From BOG-1112 sp964611335 (GTDB taxonomy: Bacteria > Bdellovibrionota_B > Oligoflexia > Oligoflexales > Bog-1112), in NCBI GenBank assembly GCA_964611335.1, contig CAZSXR010000001.1, positions 310,001-374,000 on the forward strand: 64,000 bases of DNA. Reading direction: 5' to 3'. The position numbers and the translations under genes were made by a program. The notes below the pieces were generated by a model. It was not told where the DNA came from. It saw nothing but the letters and a program-made list of their open reading frames with translations, and made no database searches. Below, in pieces: positions 1-7,911 of this stretch (positions are counted from its first letter, which is position 1; each line of letters begins with the position of its first letter).

Positions 1-158
1 AGGCATGATCCTGTGTTGCCATACCCTGCATCGAGAGTGATATAGCCGGTCTCATCTCTCAACTTTCTTATGTCGATAGCCTTTTCGTCGTAGGTTCCAG
101 TGACAACCGGGAAGGAATACGACTTGCCGCCAATCTTGAGTTCAACCGATTCACTCAT
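1..158 (-). CDS. gltA: Citrate synthase, N-terminal fragment (runs off window)
   Basis: This is the 5' end of a citrate synthase gene; the protein condenses oxaloacetate and acetyl-CoA in the first step of the TCA cycle. Only the first 52 codons are inside the window. The translation begins MSESVELKIGGKSYSFP and continues with a segment like IDIRKLRDETGYITLDAGYGNTGSC. This matches the type II (GltA) N-terminal beta domain, where E. coli has IDIRTL and FDPGFTSTASC at the same places. The ATG at 158 is preceded by a clear Shine-Dalgarno AGGAG seven bases away. It is divergent from polA. The partial length limits certainty, but the N-terminal pattern is distinctive. Confidence 0.85.
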   Translation of the reverse strand, partial: MSESVELKIGGKSYSFPVVTGTYDEKAIDIRKLRDETGYITLDAGYGNTGSC

Positions 159-309
159 ACTTTCTCCTGTCCAATTCCGTGGCTCTTGACTATAGGTATT
201 AGGAATAAAGATTCACCGGTTTCATACGTTATACGAATCTCTATATAAGCATTCACAGTGTAAGAGCTAATCCATGTGGACTCAATAGCGATCACAAGGC
301 TACAAAACA
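159..309. promoter_or_regulatory. Divergent gltA/polA intergenic region
   Basis: This 151-base spacer must hold the promoters of both divergent genes. On the plus strand a weak sigma70-like pair is TTCATA at 221-226 and TATAAG at 244-249, 17 bases apart, reading toward polA. A TTGACT at 186-191 has no good partner. On the minus strand the best candidate is TTGAGT followed 17 bases later by TACACT. None is strong, and no terminator or riboswitch is visible. Confidence 0.3.
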
Positions 310-3135
310 ATGAAGCATAAAAAACTATTTATAATCGATGCGATGGCAATGGCCTTTCGCAGTTATCATGCAATGGGTGTTCGCCCTTTGATGACTTCGA
401 AAGGTGTGCCAACTTCTGCGGTCTATGGTTCCCTCACTATTCTCATGAAACTCATGGAAGAAGAAAAACCTGACTACATACTCGCAGCATGTGATTCTCG
501 AGAAAAAACTTTCAGGCATGAAATGTATGAAGCTTATAAAGCTCATCGTACAGAATTTCCAGAAGACCTTAGTGTGCAGATGCCCGCATTTTTCCGATTG
601 TTTGACGTCCTTGGAATTCCTCTTTTAAAAACCCCCGGTTTTGAAGCCGATGACATTATAGGTACACTTGTCACAAAATGGGCGTCAGATGACCTTCATT
701 GTTATATCGTATCGGGTGACAAAGATTTTATGCAACTTGTCAGTGACAAAGTTTTCCTCTACTCGCCGCAAGCTGGTGGAAAGGTGAAACTTGTTGACTC
801 CGCAGGTGTCTTCGAACGTTTTGGTTGTCGACCAGATCAAGTGGTAGATGTTCTGGCTTTGATTGGAGATACGAGTGATAACGTTCCTGGCGTACACGGG
901 ATCGGAGATAAAGGCGCTTCGAAGTTGATCGAAGAATTTCAAACTCTCGATAATCTTTACAGTCATCTTGACGTCATCCGAAATCCTCGACAAAGAGAGG
1001 CTCTTAGTAAACATAAACACGAAGCCTTTCTTTCGCGAGAATTAGTGACCATACACAAGACTATGACACTGGAATATTCTTTACCTGAAGAACCCTATAA
1101 TTTTGAATCCGCGCTGCAAAAACCTGAGTTTGTTGAATTTCTCGAAGAGTTGGAATTTCGTAGTTTGATCAAGCGGTTGCGAGAAAGAGCGGGAGCAAAA
1201 CTTAATAAAGAAAAAAAGACAGAAAGAAGTGAAGTTGAAAAACAAGAAAGAAAAAAAACTTTCAAGCTTGGTCAGCATGATCTGAAGTCACTCGATGAAA
1301 TATTAGAAATTTACGGAAAAGATTCGCTGACACGTCATTATCAATTAACGAACACTCACGAAACGTTTCAATCGCTCCTTAATCTTCTTAGCACTTCGAA
1401 AGAATTTGCTTTCGATACAGAAACCACCGGTTTGAATAGTATTGATGATCGCCCTATAGGAATAAGTTTAAGTTTAGATGTAGGCAAAGCTTATTATGTT
1501 CCTCTCTTGGAAAAACATTGGGACGGAGCTAACCCTTCTCAGATTATCCAGGGGCTTAAACCCATTTTCGAAAACTCTTCTATTTTAAAAGTTGCGCACA
1601 ATTTGAAATTTGATCTTCAAATGTTAAAAAACATTGGGATTGAAGCCAAGGGGCCCTTTGGAGATACAATGCTTGGTTCTTTTTTATTGGATTCTTCTGG
1701 CCCCCATGGAATGGATGCTCTTTCTCGCAAATTTCTTAACATTGCGAAAATACCAACCTCGGAGCTGATGGGGCCTAAATATTCAAAACCCATGACAGAG
1801 GTGGATCTTTCATTGCTTAGTTATTATGCCTGTGAAGACGCTGACTGTTGCCTTCGCCTTCATAAGCGTTTTATTCCCATGTTGAAAAAGGAAGAGCTTA
1901 AAAGTCTTTACGAAGACATGGAAGTTCCGCTTGCACAGATTTTGGGAAATATGGAGCAAGAGGGAATTTATGTGAATACACAAACTCTTAGTTCATTATC
2001 AAAATATCTAGAGACACGTGCGAGGGAGTTGGAAAGCGCTATTTTTGAAAAAGCTGGTGAAGAGTTTAATGTTAATTCTCCAAAACAATTGCAAGTGATT
2101 ATTTTTGAGAAATTAAAAATTCATGAGAAATTAAAAGTTACAAAGATCAAAAAAACCAAAACAGGTTATTCAACAGATGTGTCGGTGTTGGAGTCACTTT
2201 CAGAAGATCCTCTTATTCAGTCTCTCTTAGAATATAGAACGGTGACAAAACTGAAAAATACCTATACGGACACTCTCCCTTTGATGATTAATCCCAAAAC
2301 TCAACGTATACATACGAGTTTTAATCAGACAGGGACAGCAACAGGGAGATTGAGTTCTACGGAACCAAACTTACAAAATATCCCTATACGATCTGAGATT
2401 GGTCAGAAAATTCGCAGCGCTTTCGAAGGGCAGGGTGACAAAGTTCTTGTTTCTGCGGATTACTCTCAAATTGAGTTGCGTTTGCTTGCTCATATTAGCG
2501 GTGATGAGAATCTTCGAGAAGCTTTTCAGAGTGGAGAAGATATTCATAGGACAACCGCTGCAAAGATTTTTGGAAAGCGTCCTGAAGAATTAACACATGA
2601 CGAAAGGAATCATGCAAAAGCTATCAATTACGGGGTAGCTTATGGAATGGGACCTAATCGCTTTTCTGCAACAACAGGATTACCACTACAAGTTGCAAAA
2701 GATTTTATTGCAAAATATTTCGAAACTTTTCCAGGCATTCGAAGATATATCGACGATGCAATTAAATCGGCAACAGAAGCGGGTTTTAGTAAAACTTTAC
2801 TTGGTCGCAAACGATGGATAGATGGTCTTGATCATAATAGTGGTTTGACTTTGGTCAATGCTCGCAATGTAGCTGTTAATGCTCCTATCCAAGGAACCGC
2901 TGCTGATTTGATCAAACTTGCAATGATTAGAGTGGACGGAGCTATCAAAAAAGCAAATTTGTCGGCAAAAATGCTCCTACAGATTCACGATGAACTTGTG
3001 TTTGAATGCCCTTTGTCGGAGGTCGAGCAGTTTATACCCTTGATTCGTGAAAGTATGGAAGGAGCTATGAGCCTTTCAGTTCCTCTTGTTGTTGAAATCG
3101 GATTTGGAAAGAATTGGTTGGAGGCACATCATTGA
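310..3135 (+). CDS. polA: DNA polymerase I
   Basis: DNA polymerase I, 941 aa, for gap filling, primer removal and repair. All three domains are present. Residues 1 to about 290 are the 5'-3' nuclease, with FEADDIIGTL and SGDKDFMQL motifs. The 3'-5' proofreading domain keeps its metal ligands in DTETTGL (D369, E371), so it is probably active. The polymerase domain has motif A DYSQIELR (D717), the O-helix KAINYGVAYG (K770) and motif C HDE (D894). The length is typical of E. coli-type PolA (928 aa). The ATG at 310 has only a weak AAGG upstream. The stop overlaps the tatC start by four bases, so the two are co-transcribed. The gene contains one exact copy of the dispersed word GGGACGGAGC (1520-1529) and one 9/10 copy (2933-2942). 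Confidence 0.98.
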   Translation: MKHKKLFIIDAMAMAFRSYHAMGVRPLMTSKGVPTSAVYGSLTILMKLMEEEKPDYILAACDSREKTFRHEMYEAYKAHRTEFPEDLSVQMPAFFRLFDVLGIPLLKTPGFEADDIIGTLVTKWASDDLHCYIVSGDKDFMQLVSDKVFLYSPQAGGKVKLVDSAGVFERFGCRPDQVVDVLALIGDTSDNVPGVHGIGDKGASKLIEEFQTLDNLYSHLDVIRNPRQREALSKHKHEAFLSRELVTIHKTMTLEYSLPEEPYNFESALQKPEFVEFLEELEFRSLIKRLRERAGAKLNKEKKTERSEVEKQERKKTFKLGQHDLKSLDEILEIYGKDSLTRHYQLTNTHETFQSLLNLLSTSKEFAFDTETTGLNSIDDRPIGISLSLDVGKAYYVPLLEKHWDGANPSQIIQGLKPIFENSSILKVAHNLKFDLQMLKNIGIEAKGPFGDTMLGSFLLDSSGPHGMDALSRKFLNIAKIPTSELMGPKYSKPMTEVDLSLLSYYACEDADCCLRLHKRFIPMLKKEELKSLYEDMEVPLAQILGNMEQEGIYVNTQTLSSLSKYLETRARELESAIFEKAGEEFNVNSPKQLQVIIFEKLKIHEKLKVTKIKKTKTGYSTDVSVLESLSEDPLIQSLLEYRTVTKLKNTYTDTLPLMINPKTQRIHTSFNQTGTATGRLSSTEPNLQNIPIRSEIGQKIRSAFEGQGDKVLVSADYSQIELRLLAHISGDENLREAFQSGEDIHRTTAAKIFGKRPEELTHDERNHAKAINYGVAYGMGPNRFSATTGLPLQVAKDFIAKYFETFPGIRRYIDDAIKSATEAGFSKTLLGRKRWIDGLDHNSGLTLVNARNVAVNAPIQGTAADLIKLAMIRVDGAIKKANLSAKMLLQIHDELVFECPLSEVEQFIPLIRESMEGAMSLSVPLVVEIGFGKNWLEAHH

Positions 3136-3905
3136 TTAAAGATCAGTCTGAAGAACAAAAACTGCTACTCGGTGGAAAAGTTATGCCTTTGTTCGAACAT
3201 TTAGGTGAACTTCGAACACGACTTATCCGTGCAGTGACAAGTATCAGCGTTATTTTCTTTGTTTGTTTGTACTTTGCGACGCCTCTGTTGAATTTTTTGA
3301 AGACACCTCTTAAATCAATTTTGCCGAAAGATGCAAACACCCTGCATTTTACCGGGCCTTTGGAAGTTCTCTTTGCTGATATGAAAGTAGCATTTTTTAC
3401 TTCACTGATTTTGGGGAGTCCGATTTGGTTGTATCAATTTTGGAAATTTATAGAGCCTGCGTTATACGAAACAGAACGGAGATATATACTACCTTTCATC
3501 TTTTCTTCTGTTTTGCTTTTTGTCACGGGGGTGACATTTAGTTTCTTTCTGATTATTCCGATGTGCTTGGAATTTCTCATCGGGATTGGAATGGAGGTCG
3601 GAGTTCCTATCATTACGGTTTCTGATTATTTATCGTTGTTGATTATTATGGTGATGGGTTTCGGTTTTATTTTTGAAACACCACTCATATTGGTGCTTCT
3701 TGCATCGTTGGAAATTATAGATTCAAAGATCTTAACAACGTATAGAAGGCACATCATAGTTTTCATTCTTATAATAGCAGCTCTGCTGACACCACCTGAC
3801 CCAATTTCTCAACTAGCGATGGCTATCCCACTTTATGTTATGTATGAAATTTCTATTCTTATAATAAAGGCGATGGAAAAGAAAAAATGTTTGGGACGGA
3901 GCTAA
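3132..3905 (+). CDS. tatC: Twin-arginine translocase subunit TatC
   Basis: TatC is the multi-spanning inner-membrane receptor that recognises twin-arginine signal peptides and exports folded proteins with TatA/TatB. The 257-aa protein has the conserved N-terminal FEHLGELRTRL, the segment YQFWKFIEPALYETERR in the first periplasmic loop, the conserved Glu in FIFETPLIL, and LLTPPDPISQ near the end, with six hydrophobic segments. I chose the TTG at 3132 because GGAGG lies eight bases upstream and the codon overlaps the polA stop (TTGA). An ATG at 3183 is a weaker alternative, and an upstream TTG at 3114 has no ribosome site. tatA and tatB are not in the window. The last three codons before the stop are formed by the repeat word GGGACGGAGC (3893-3902). 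Confidence 0.96.
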   Translation: MIKDQSEEQKLLLGGKVMPLFEHLGELRTRLIRAVTSISVIFFVCLYFATPLLNFLKTPLKSILPKDANTLHFTGPLEVLFADMKVAFFTSLILGSPIWLYQFWKFIEPALYETERRYILPFIFSSVLLFVTGVTFSFFLIIPMCLEFLIGIGMEVGVPIITVSDYLSLLIIMVMGFGFIFETPLILVLLASLEIIDSKILTTYRRHIIVFILIIAALLTPPDPISQLAMAIPLYVMYEISILIIKAMEKKKCLGRS

Positions 3906-3983
3906 TGTTCGGATAGTTGGATTTGAGCTAAATACTTAGCTTATAGTGGAATAAGTGGGTTTATTTTTTTCAAAGAGGCATTC

Positions 3984-4784
3984 GTGGAAAAGTATTCTGT
4001 CTTATTAAATAGTCAGAAATTATGCTTGGTCCTAAGTGTGTTTCTGTTTTTTCCATCTCTACTTAGAGCTGAGCTAACTAAAACTCTGAGCAAGGAAGAA
4101 ACAAAACAGGTTCGGATGCAAAATGCATCTATAAAAAACCGAGTATGGTCACTTGAACTTGCTATGTTGCGTTATTTGCAAGAAATAGATTCTCAGCATT
4201 CACTTGATGGAAGTGGAGTTCGGATATCAATGGGATATGGAATGATCACTCGAAGACATTTCATTCTTGGAGATGTGAATTTATATATTGGACCTTTCAA
4301 AACTCAATATAAAACAGCACAGTATGATTATACAGGGCTAGGGGCCAGTATCAGTGTAGGGACAAGTTTTGAGTCTACTCCTTTACGTGGGAACGGTTTA
4401 GGTATCGGAATGTTGGCGGGTATTGGGTATCAAGATTTTAGAGGAAAATTTTACGGAAGAAATGATACAGATGATCCTGCCCCTCATTCAACCACAGGAA
4501 TTGTAACATCCTATGGGAGCAAAATTTCTTCTATCGATTTTAATTTTGGGTGTCTAATTTCCTGGATGAGCCTACAAAGATACGATACTCATGATGAGGA
4601 AAATCTCATGACGAGAAATGAAGGTATGATTGCATCTCTGCAAGCTTCTATTCCTTTTTGGTCACGTTTTCGTGGAGAGTATCAAGTGCTCGATACAATA
4701 CAGCATCCAGATACTGTTCGAGAGAAAGGTTTTCTGGAAGGTTTCAAGGTTATTTTATCATTGAGAGCTTTCCTCGGTAGTTAG
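3984..4784 (+). CDS. Predicted exported protein, possible outer-membrane barrel
   Basis: I do not recognise this 266-aa protein. It starts with GTG at 3984 behind AGAGG. It has a signal-peptide-like N terminus whose hydrophobic core LCLVLSVFLFFPSLL is followed by a likely signal peptidase site after LRA (about residue 29). The mature part is rich in alternating Gly, Ser and aromatic segments, for example GLGASISVGTSF and GIGMLAGIGYQDFRG. This is the look of short beta strands, so a small outer-membrane or periplasmic beta protein is plausible, but that is inference. The 3' end overlaps the convergent MFS gene by 27 bases. The spacer after tatC (3906-3983) holds a weak promoter-like TTGGAT and TATAGT. 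Confidence 0.7.
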   Translation: MEKYSVLLNSQKLCLVLSVFLFFPSLLRAELTKTLSKEETKQVRMQNASIKNRVWSLELAMLRYLQEIDSQHSLDGSGVRISMGYGMITRRHFILGDVNLYIGPFKTQYKTAQYDYTGLGASISVGTSFESTPLRGNGLGIGMLAGIGYQDFRGKFYGRNDTDDPAPHSTTGIVTSYGSKISSIDFNFGCLISWMSLQRYDTHDEENLMTRNEGMIASLQASIPFWSRFRGEYQVLDTIQHPDTVREKGFLEGFKVILSLRAFLGS

Positions 4785-6077
4785 CGCATAAGCGATAATT
4801 TTTCTTTGTTCGAATATAAAATAGAGAGCCCCTAAAAAAGAAATAAAAGACATAATTGCAAGACCGTAGAACGCTCCGCTCCATCCAAAGTGCACTGATA
4901 TTTTTGCAATACTCCCTCCTGCGAGGAACCCGCCTAAGTAACCAACTCCATCAATGAGGCCAGAGGCGATAGCGCTTCCCCTTTTTCCTCCCAGATCGAG
5001 CGCCATGGCCCCTCCTAGATAGGAATAAGGTCCAAGCAAAACAAATGCAATTAAGGAGACAAGAAAAACTTGAATAAATGGTCTGTTCTCAAAATTCAAA
5101 GAGCCCAAAAGTATAAGCACAAAAGTACACAGTAAAAGTCCATAAGCAATAATTTGAATGCGTCCATTTGCGCCAAGGCGATCACTAATAAAGCCAGCAA
5201 GAAGGACGGAGACCCCACCAAAAAATGGAAACCAAGCGCTATGAGCTGCTGCTGCTACTTGATTGAAACCTAAGTCAGCAAAATAAACCGTCGTCCAAGT
5301 GCTAAAAGTCTCTCTAATTAAAGTGCATCCCAAAGATAATAAGCAGGTAAGCAAGAATATTTTATTTGAAAGGAGAATTCTTAAAACTCCTTTCAAATCA
5401 AGCTCCGTCCCACAAGCTCCTACTAAGTTTGAGGCGTTTTCGGGGGGTTCTTCTTCTCCAATATCGAGTGGACTTTCTTTTAAGAAGAAAAAACAAACTG
5501 TACAAATCCCTAATAAAATTAATGCACTGAATAAGTAAACAGTTCTCCAATCGAAACCCATTCCCATAAAGGAACTTAAAGTTTTCCGAGCAATTGCGTC
5601 TCCAAATAAGAAACTTAAGCTTAAAATTCCCATCGAAGTTCCATAAGTTGAAAAGGAAAACCAACGAGAACTTAGCTTTACAATATTAATCCAACCCATG
5701 GATTGGAACAGTCTGTTAGCTACAGCAGCTAAAGTAAACATGGGAATAGTACCGCTGAAACTAAACATGATTGTAAATAGGACGGAGCCCAACATTCCTA
5801 ATAAAAATCCTTTCCGTCCACCCAGAAACTCCGAAAGAGCCCCATTGAAAAATTTAGCTAATGCATATCCAAGGACTGAGATGGAAGCTACTGCACCTAA
5901 ATATATTTTTGCATCATCAGCTGACATTCCTTTGCGAACTAGTTCATCAATGATGTTAGGAAGAACCAGGGAGAAATTAGAACGACAGATATAGTATCCA
6001 GCATACCCGACAGTCATGAGCGTCAAAGTTAATGTCTGCCATTTTAGAAAACGTTTTGAAGGGGTGGTCTTTGTCAT
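4758..6077 (-). CDS. MFS transporter, organophosphate:phosphate antiporter (OPA) family
   Basis: Inner-membrane major facilitator of 439 aa with about twelve hydrophobic segments. The first segment reads GYAGYYICRSNFSLVLP, close to the start of GlpT/UhpT/UhpC and SLC37 transporters, which have Y-x-x-Y-Y-x-x-R-x-N-F. That supports the OPA family, whose members exchange sugar or glycerol phosphates for inorganic phosphate. The substrate cannot be told, and a sensor role like UhpC cannot be excluded. The ATG at 6077 has AAGGA six bases upstream. The gene is convergent with, and overlaps by 27 bases, the upstream secreted-protein gene. It carries one exact repeat word (5402-5411, encoding GTEL) and one 9/10 copy (5779-5788). 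Confidence 0.85.
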   Translation of the reverse strand: MTKTTPSKRFLKWQTLTLTLMTVGYAGYYICRSNFSLVLPNIIDELVRKGMSADDAKIYLGAVASISVLGYALAKFFNGALSEFLGGRKGFLLGMLGSVLFTIMFSFSGTIPMFTLAAVANRLFQSMGWINIVKLSSRWFSFSTYGTSMGILSLSFLFGDAIARKTLSSFMGMGFDWRTVYLFSALILLGICTVCFFFLKESPLDIGEEEPPENASNLVGACGTELDLKGVLRILLSNKIFLLTCLLSLGCTLIRETFSTWTTVYFADLGFNQVAAAAHSAWFPFFGGVSVLLAGFISDRLGANGRIQIIAYGLLLCTFVLILLGSLNFENRPFIQVFLVSLIAFVLLGPYSYLGGAMALDLGGKRGSAIASGLIDGVGYLGGFLAGGSIAKISVHFGWSGAFYGLAIMSFISFLGALYFIFEQRKIIAYALTTEESSQ

Positions 6078-6154
6078 AGAATTCCTTTTCTTCGAAAGTA
6101 AAGATTACCCTCTTAAATATGAGAAGTTTCTGAAACGAAGGCGGCTTCAGATTT

Positions 6155-6256
6155 GCTCCGTCCCTTAGTCTGCCTGAGTTTGTAGTTCTTTATGTAAAGC
6201 GCAGCTCCGTCCTTCATTTCCTTTTTAGTTTTTCAAAGTTTTATTTGCTCCGTCCT
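6155..6256 (-). repeat. Three spaced copies of the 10-mer word between divergent genes
   Basis: The spacer 6078-6295 between the divergent MFS and SDR genes holds three minus-strand copies of the word at 6155-6164 (exact), 6204-6213 and 6247-6256 (both 9/10). Their spacing is 49 and 43 bases. The copies sit where the promoters of both genes should be. No clear -10/-35 pair stands out in the same stretch, and the copies are not inverted with respect to each other, so they cannot form hairpins among themselves. Confidence 0.8.
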
Positions 6257-6295
6257 ACGTGGTAAAATGAACTGAACTTAATAAAGAGGAAAAAG

Positions 6296-7288
6296 ATGCC
6301 AGAGAAAATATTGGTGACAGGCGGTGGTGGTTTTCTTGGCTCTACTATTTGTCGTCAGTTGAAAGCTAAGGGTTATGATGTCGTAAGTATAGGACGGAGT
6401 GAATATCCCGAGCTTGAAAAACTTGGGGTTCAATGTGTAAAAGGCAATATTCTCTCTCGCTCCGACCTAGAAAAAGCAATGAAAGGTTGTGATGGGGTTA
6501 TTCATACAGCCGCAAAGATAGGCACATGGGGACCAAAAAAAGATTATTATGAAACAAATGTTCTTGGGACGGAGCAAGTGATTCGGGTTGCCCAAGATCT
6601 CCGAGCTAGACGACTTGTCTATACAAGTTCTCCCAGTGTGGTCTTTGCTGGGCGCGATATTTGTGGAGCAAACGAATCTCTCCCTTATCCCAAATCCTAT
6701 CTAGCTAATTATCCACTCACAAAAATGTTAGCGGAGAAACGTGTGCTCGAAAGCCATGGAGAAAAATACCTCGCAACAACTGCGCTCCGTCCTCACTTTA
6801 TCTGGGGGCCCAATGACCCACATTTCTTGCCACGCCTTAAGAAGATAGCTCCGTCCCTCAGAAAAGTGGGGAATTTGACGAACAAAGTGGATGTCACTTA
6901 CGTTGATAATGCGGCGGAAGCGCATATCCTAGCCTTGGAAGAACTCAGTCTCGAATCTCCAAACGGGGGGCGTGTCTATTTTGTCGGTCAAGAAAAACCA
7001 ATCGAGTTGTGGAAGTTTATAGACAGCCTTCTCGATTGCATGGGCCTTCCTCCCGTTCCTGGGAAAGTTCCTGTATCGGTTGCGTTTCTGGCAGGATGGT
7101 TTAACGAAATTGTTTACAAGCTCCGTGGCATTCAGGATCGTGAACCTCCTATGACTCGTTTTGTCGCTCTGAATCTTGCTCGCTCTTGTTATTTCAGTCA
7201 GATGCAGGCGAAAAGAGATTTCAAATACAAACCTCGTGTTTCGATTGAACAAGGCCTCGCAAACGTCAGAGCCTCCTTGCAAACTTAA
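6296..7288 (+). CDS. NAD(P)-dependent SDR, OleD/3-beta-HSD-like reductase
   Basis: Extended short-chain dehydrogenase of 330 aa. The Rossmann motif is GGGGFLG (residues 9-15), the NVLGTEQV segment is typical of extended SDRs, and the catalytic pair is YPLTK (Y139, K143) after the TSSPSVV strand. ALRPHFIWGP and the C-terminal KPRVSIEQGL closely resemble OleD (2-alkyl-3-oxoalkanoate reductase) and the NSDHL/3-beta-hydroxysteroid family. No oleA, oleB or oleC gene is nearby, so a role in olefin synthesis is not supported; it probably reduces or oxidises a hydroxyacyl or sterol-like substrate. AGAGGA precedes the ATG. It contains word copies at 6391 (8/10), 6566 (exact), 6784 (9/10) and 6848 (exact), in different reading phases. 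Confidence 0.85.
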   Translation: MPEKILVTGGGGFLGSTICRQLKAKGYDVVSIGRSEYPELEKLGVQCVKGNILSRSDLEKAMKGCDGVIHTAAKIGTWGPKKDYYETNVLGTEQVIRVAQDLRARRLVYTSSPSVVFAGRDICGANESLPYPKSYLANYPLTKMLAEKRVLESHGEKYLATTALRPHFIWGPNDPHFLPRLKKIAPSLRKVGNLTNKVDVTYVDNAAEAHILALEELSLESPNGGRVYFVGQEKPIELWKFIDSLLDCMGLPPVPGKVPVSVAFLAGWFNEIVYKLRGIQDREPPMTRFVALNLARSCYFSQMQAKRDFKYKPRVSIEQGLANVRASLQT

Positions 7289-7333
7289 AAATTAAAGGTC
7301 TCACCTCTTTTTCATAGGGCTTTACATAAGCTA

Positions 7334-7359
7334 GAAGCTCCCTTTCTTATGGAGGCTTC
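7334..7359 (+). promoter_or_regulatory. Hairpin that can hide the ribosome-binding site of the nuclease gene
   Basis: GAAGCTCC at 7334-7341 can pair with GGAGGCTTC at 7351-7359, giving eight base pairs with one bulged G and a nine-base loop. The right arm contains the GGAGG Shine-Dalgarno (7351-7355) of the GTG-started gene at 7360. The start codon follows the stem directly. Such a structure would lower translation initiation until opened. It has no T-run, so it is not a terminator for the upstream SDR gene. Confidence 0.45.
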
Positions 7360-7911
7360 GTGGTAAAATTTGTAAAAGCACTTTTTGTCTTATTCTTCTT
7401 TTTTTCCTCTCATATCTTCGCACAGAATTATTTCAATTTTTATTTTGAAAAATTTCGAAATAAAAATTTCTCCAAAGGAGAACTCTGTGAGAAAATTGCT
7501 TTCTATGAAATTCAAAGTCAATACCCCAATTGTAAAATATATACAAATTTGAAATATTTTGATGATATCAACATGCAAGAAGGAGAAGCAGATCTTCTCG
7601 TCTATGATCCAGAGCGTGATCAAGTTCTATTTATTGGTGAAGTAAAATGTAGGAATGATCACAATAAAGCAAGAAGCCAATCTGACAAACAACTTAGACG
7701 AATTAGCGATTTTCTAAAGTCTAAAAGAAAATATCATGGTTGGGATGCTGAAATTATTTTTGGTGAATATAAATTCAAGTCCAATCATTTTAGAAATCCA
7801 TTCTTCAGTGGGATTTTTCCTAAAGGAATGCTGGGAGGTATTCAACTGTCTTTAAGTGCAAGACAAATCCAAAGGCTTGCTTTACGACTATCAAGAGTGA
7901 GAGGCCGTTAA
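7360..7911 (+). CDS. Predicted exported PD-(D/E)XK-type nuclease domain protein
   Basis: A 183-aa protein with a strong signal peptide (core ALFVLFFFFSSHIF, likely cleavage after AQ near residue 22) followed by a compact alpha/beta domain. The domain carries E43, then GEADLLVY with D78, then FIGEVKCR with E94 and K96, and Q111 in DKQLRR. This is the E...D...ExK...Q layout of PD-(D/E)XK nucleases of the YraN/VRR/Holliday-resolvase-like kind. YraN itself is cytoplasmic, so a signal peptide on this fold is unusual. Substrate and activity are inference. It begins with GTG behind GGAGG, which lies in a hairpin. Its TAA stop overlaps the TAA stop of the convergent PBP gene (TTAA at 7908-7911). Confidence 0.6.
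   Translation: MVKFVKALFVLFFFFSSHIFAQNYFNFYFEKFRNKNFSKGELCEKIAFYEIQSQYPNCKIYTNLKYFDDINMQEGEADLLVYDPERDQVLFIGEVKCRNDHNKARSQSDKQLRRISDFLKSKRKYHGWDAEIIFGEYKFKSNHFRNPFFSGIFPKGMLGGIQLSLSARQIQRLALRLSRVRGR

Noticed and set aside
186..214. TTGACT as a strong polA promoter
   Set aside because: No acceptable -10 lies 16-18 bases downstream.
3922..3940. Small inverted repeat AGCTAA/TTAGCT after tatC as a terminator
   Set aside because: The stem is six bases, AT-rich and has no T-run.
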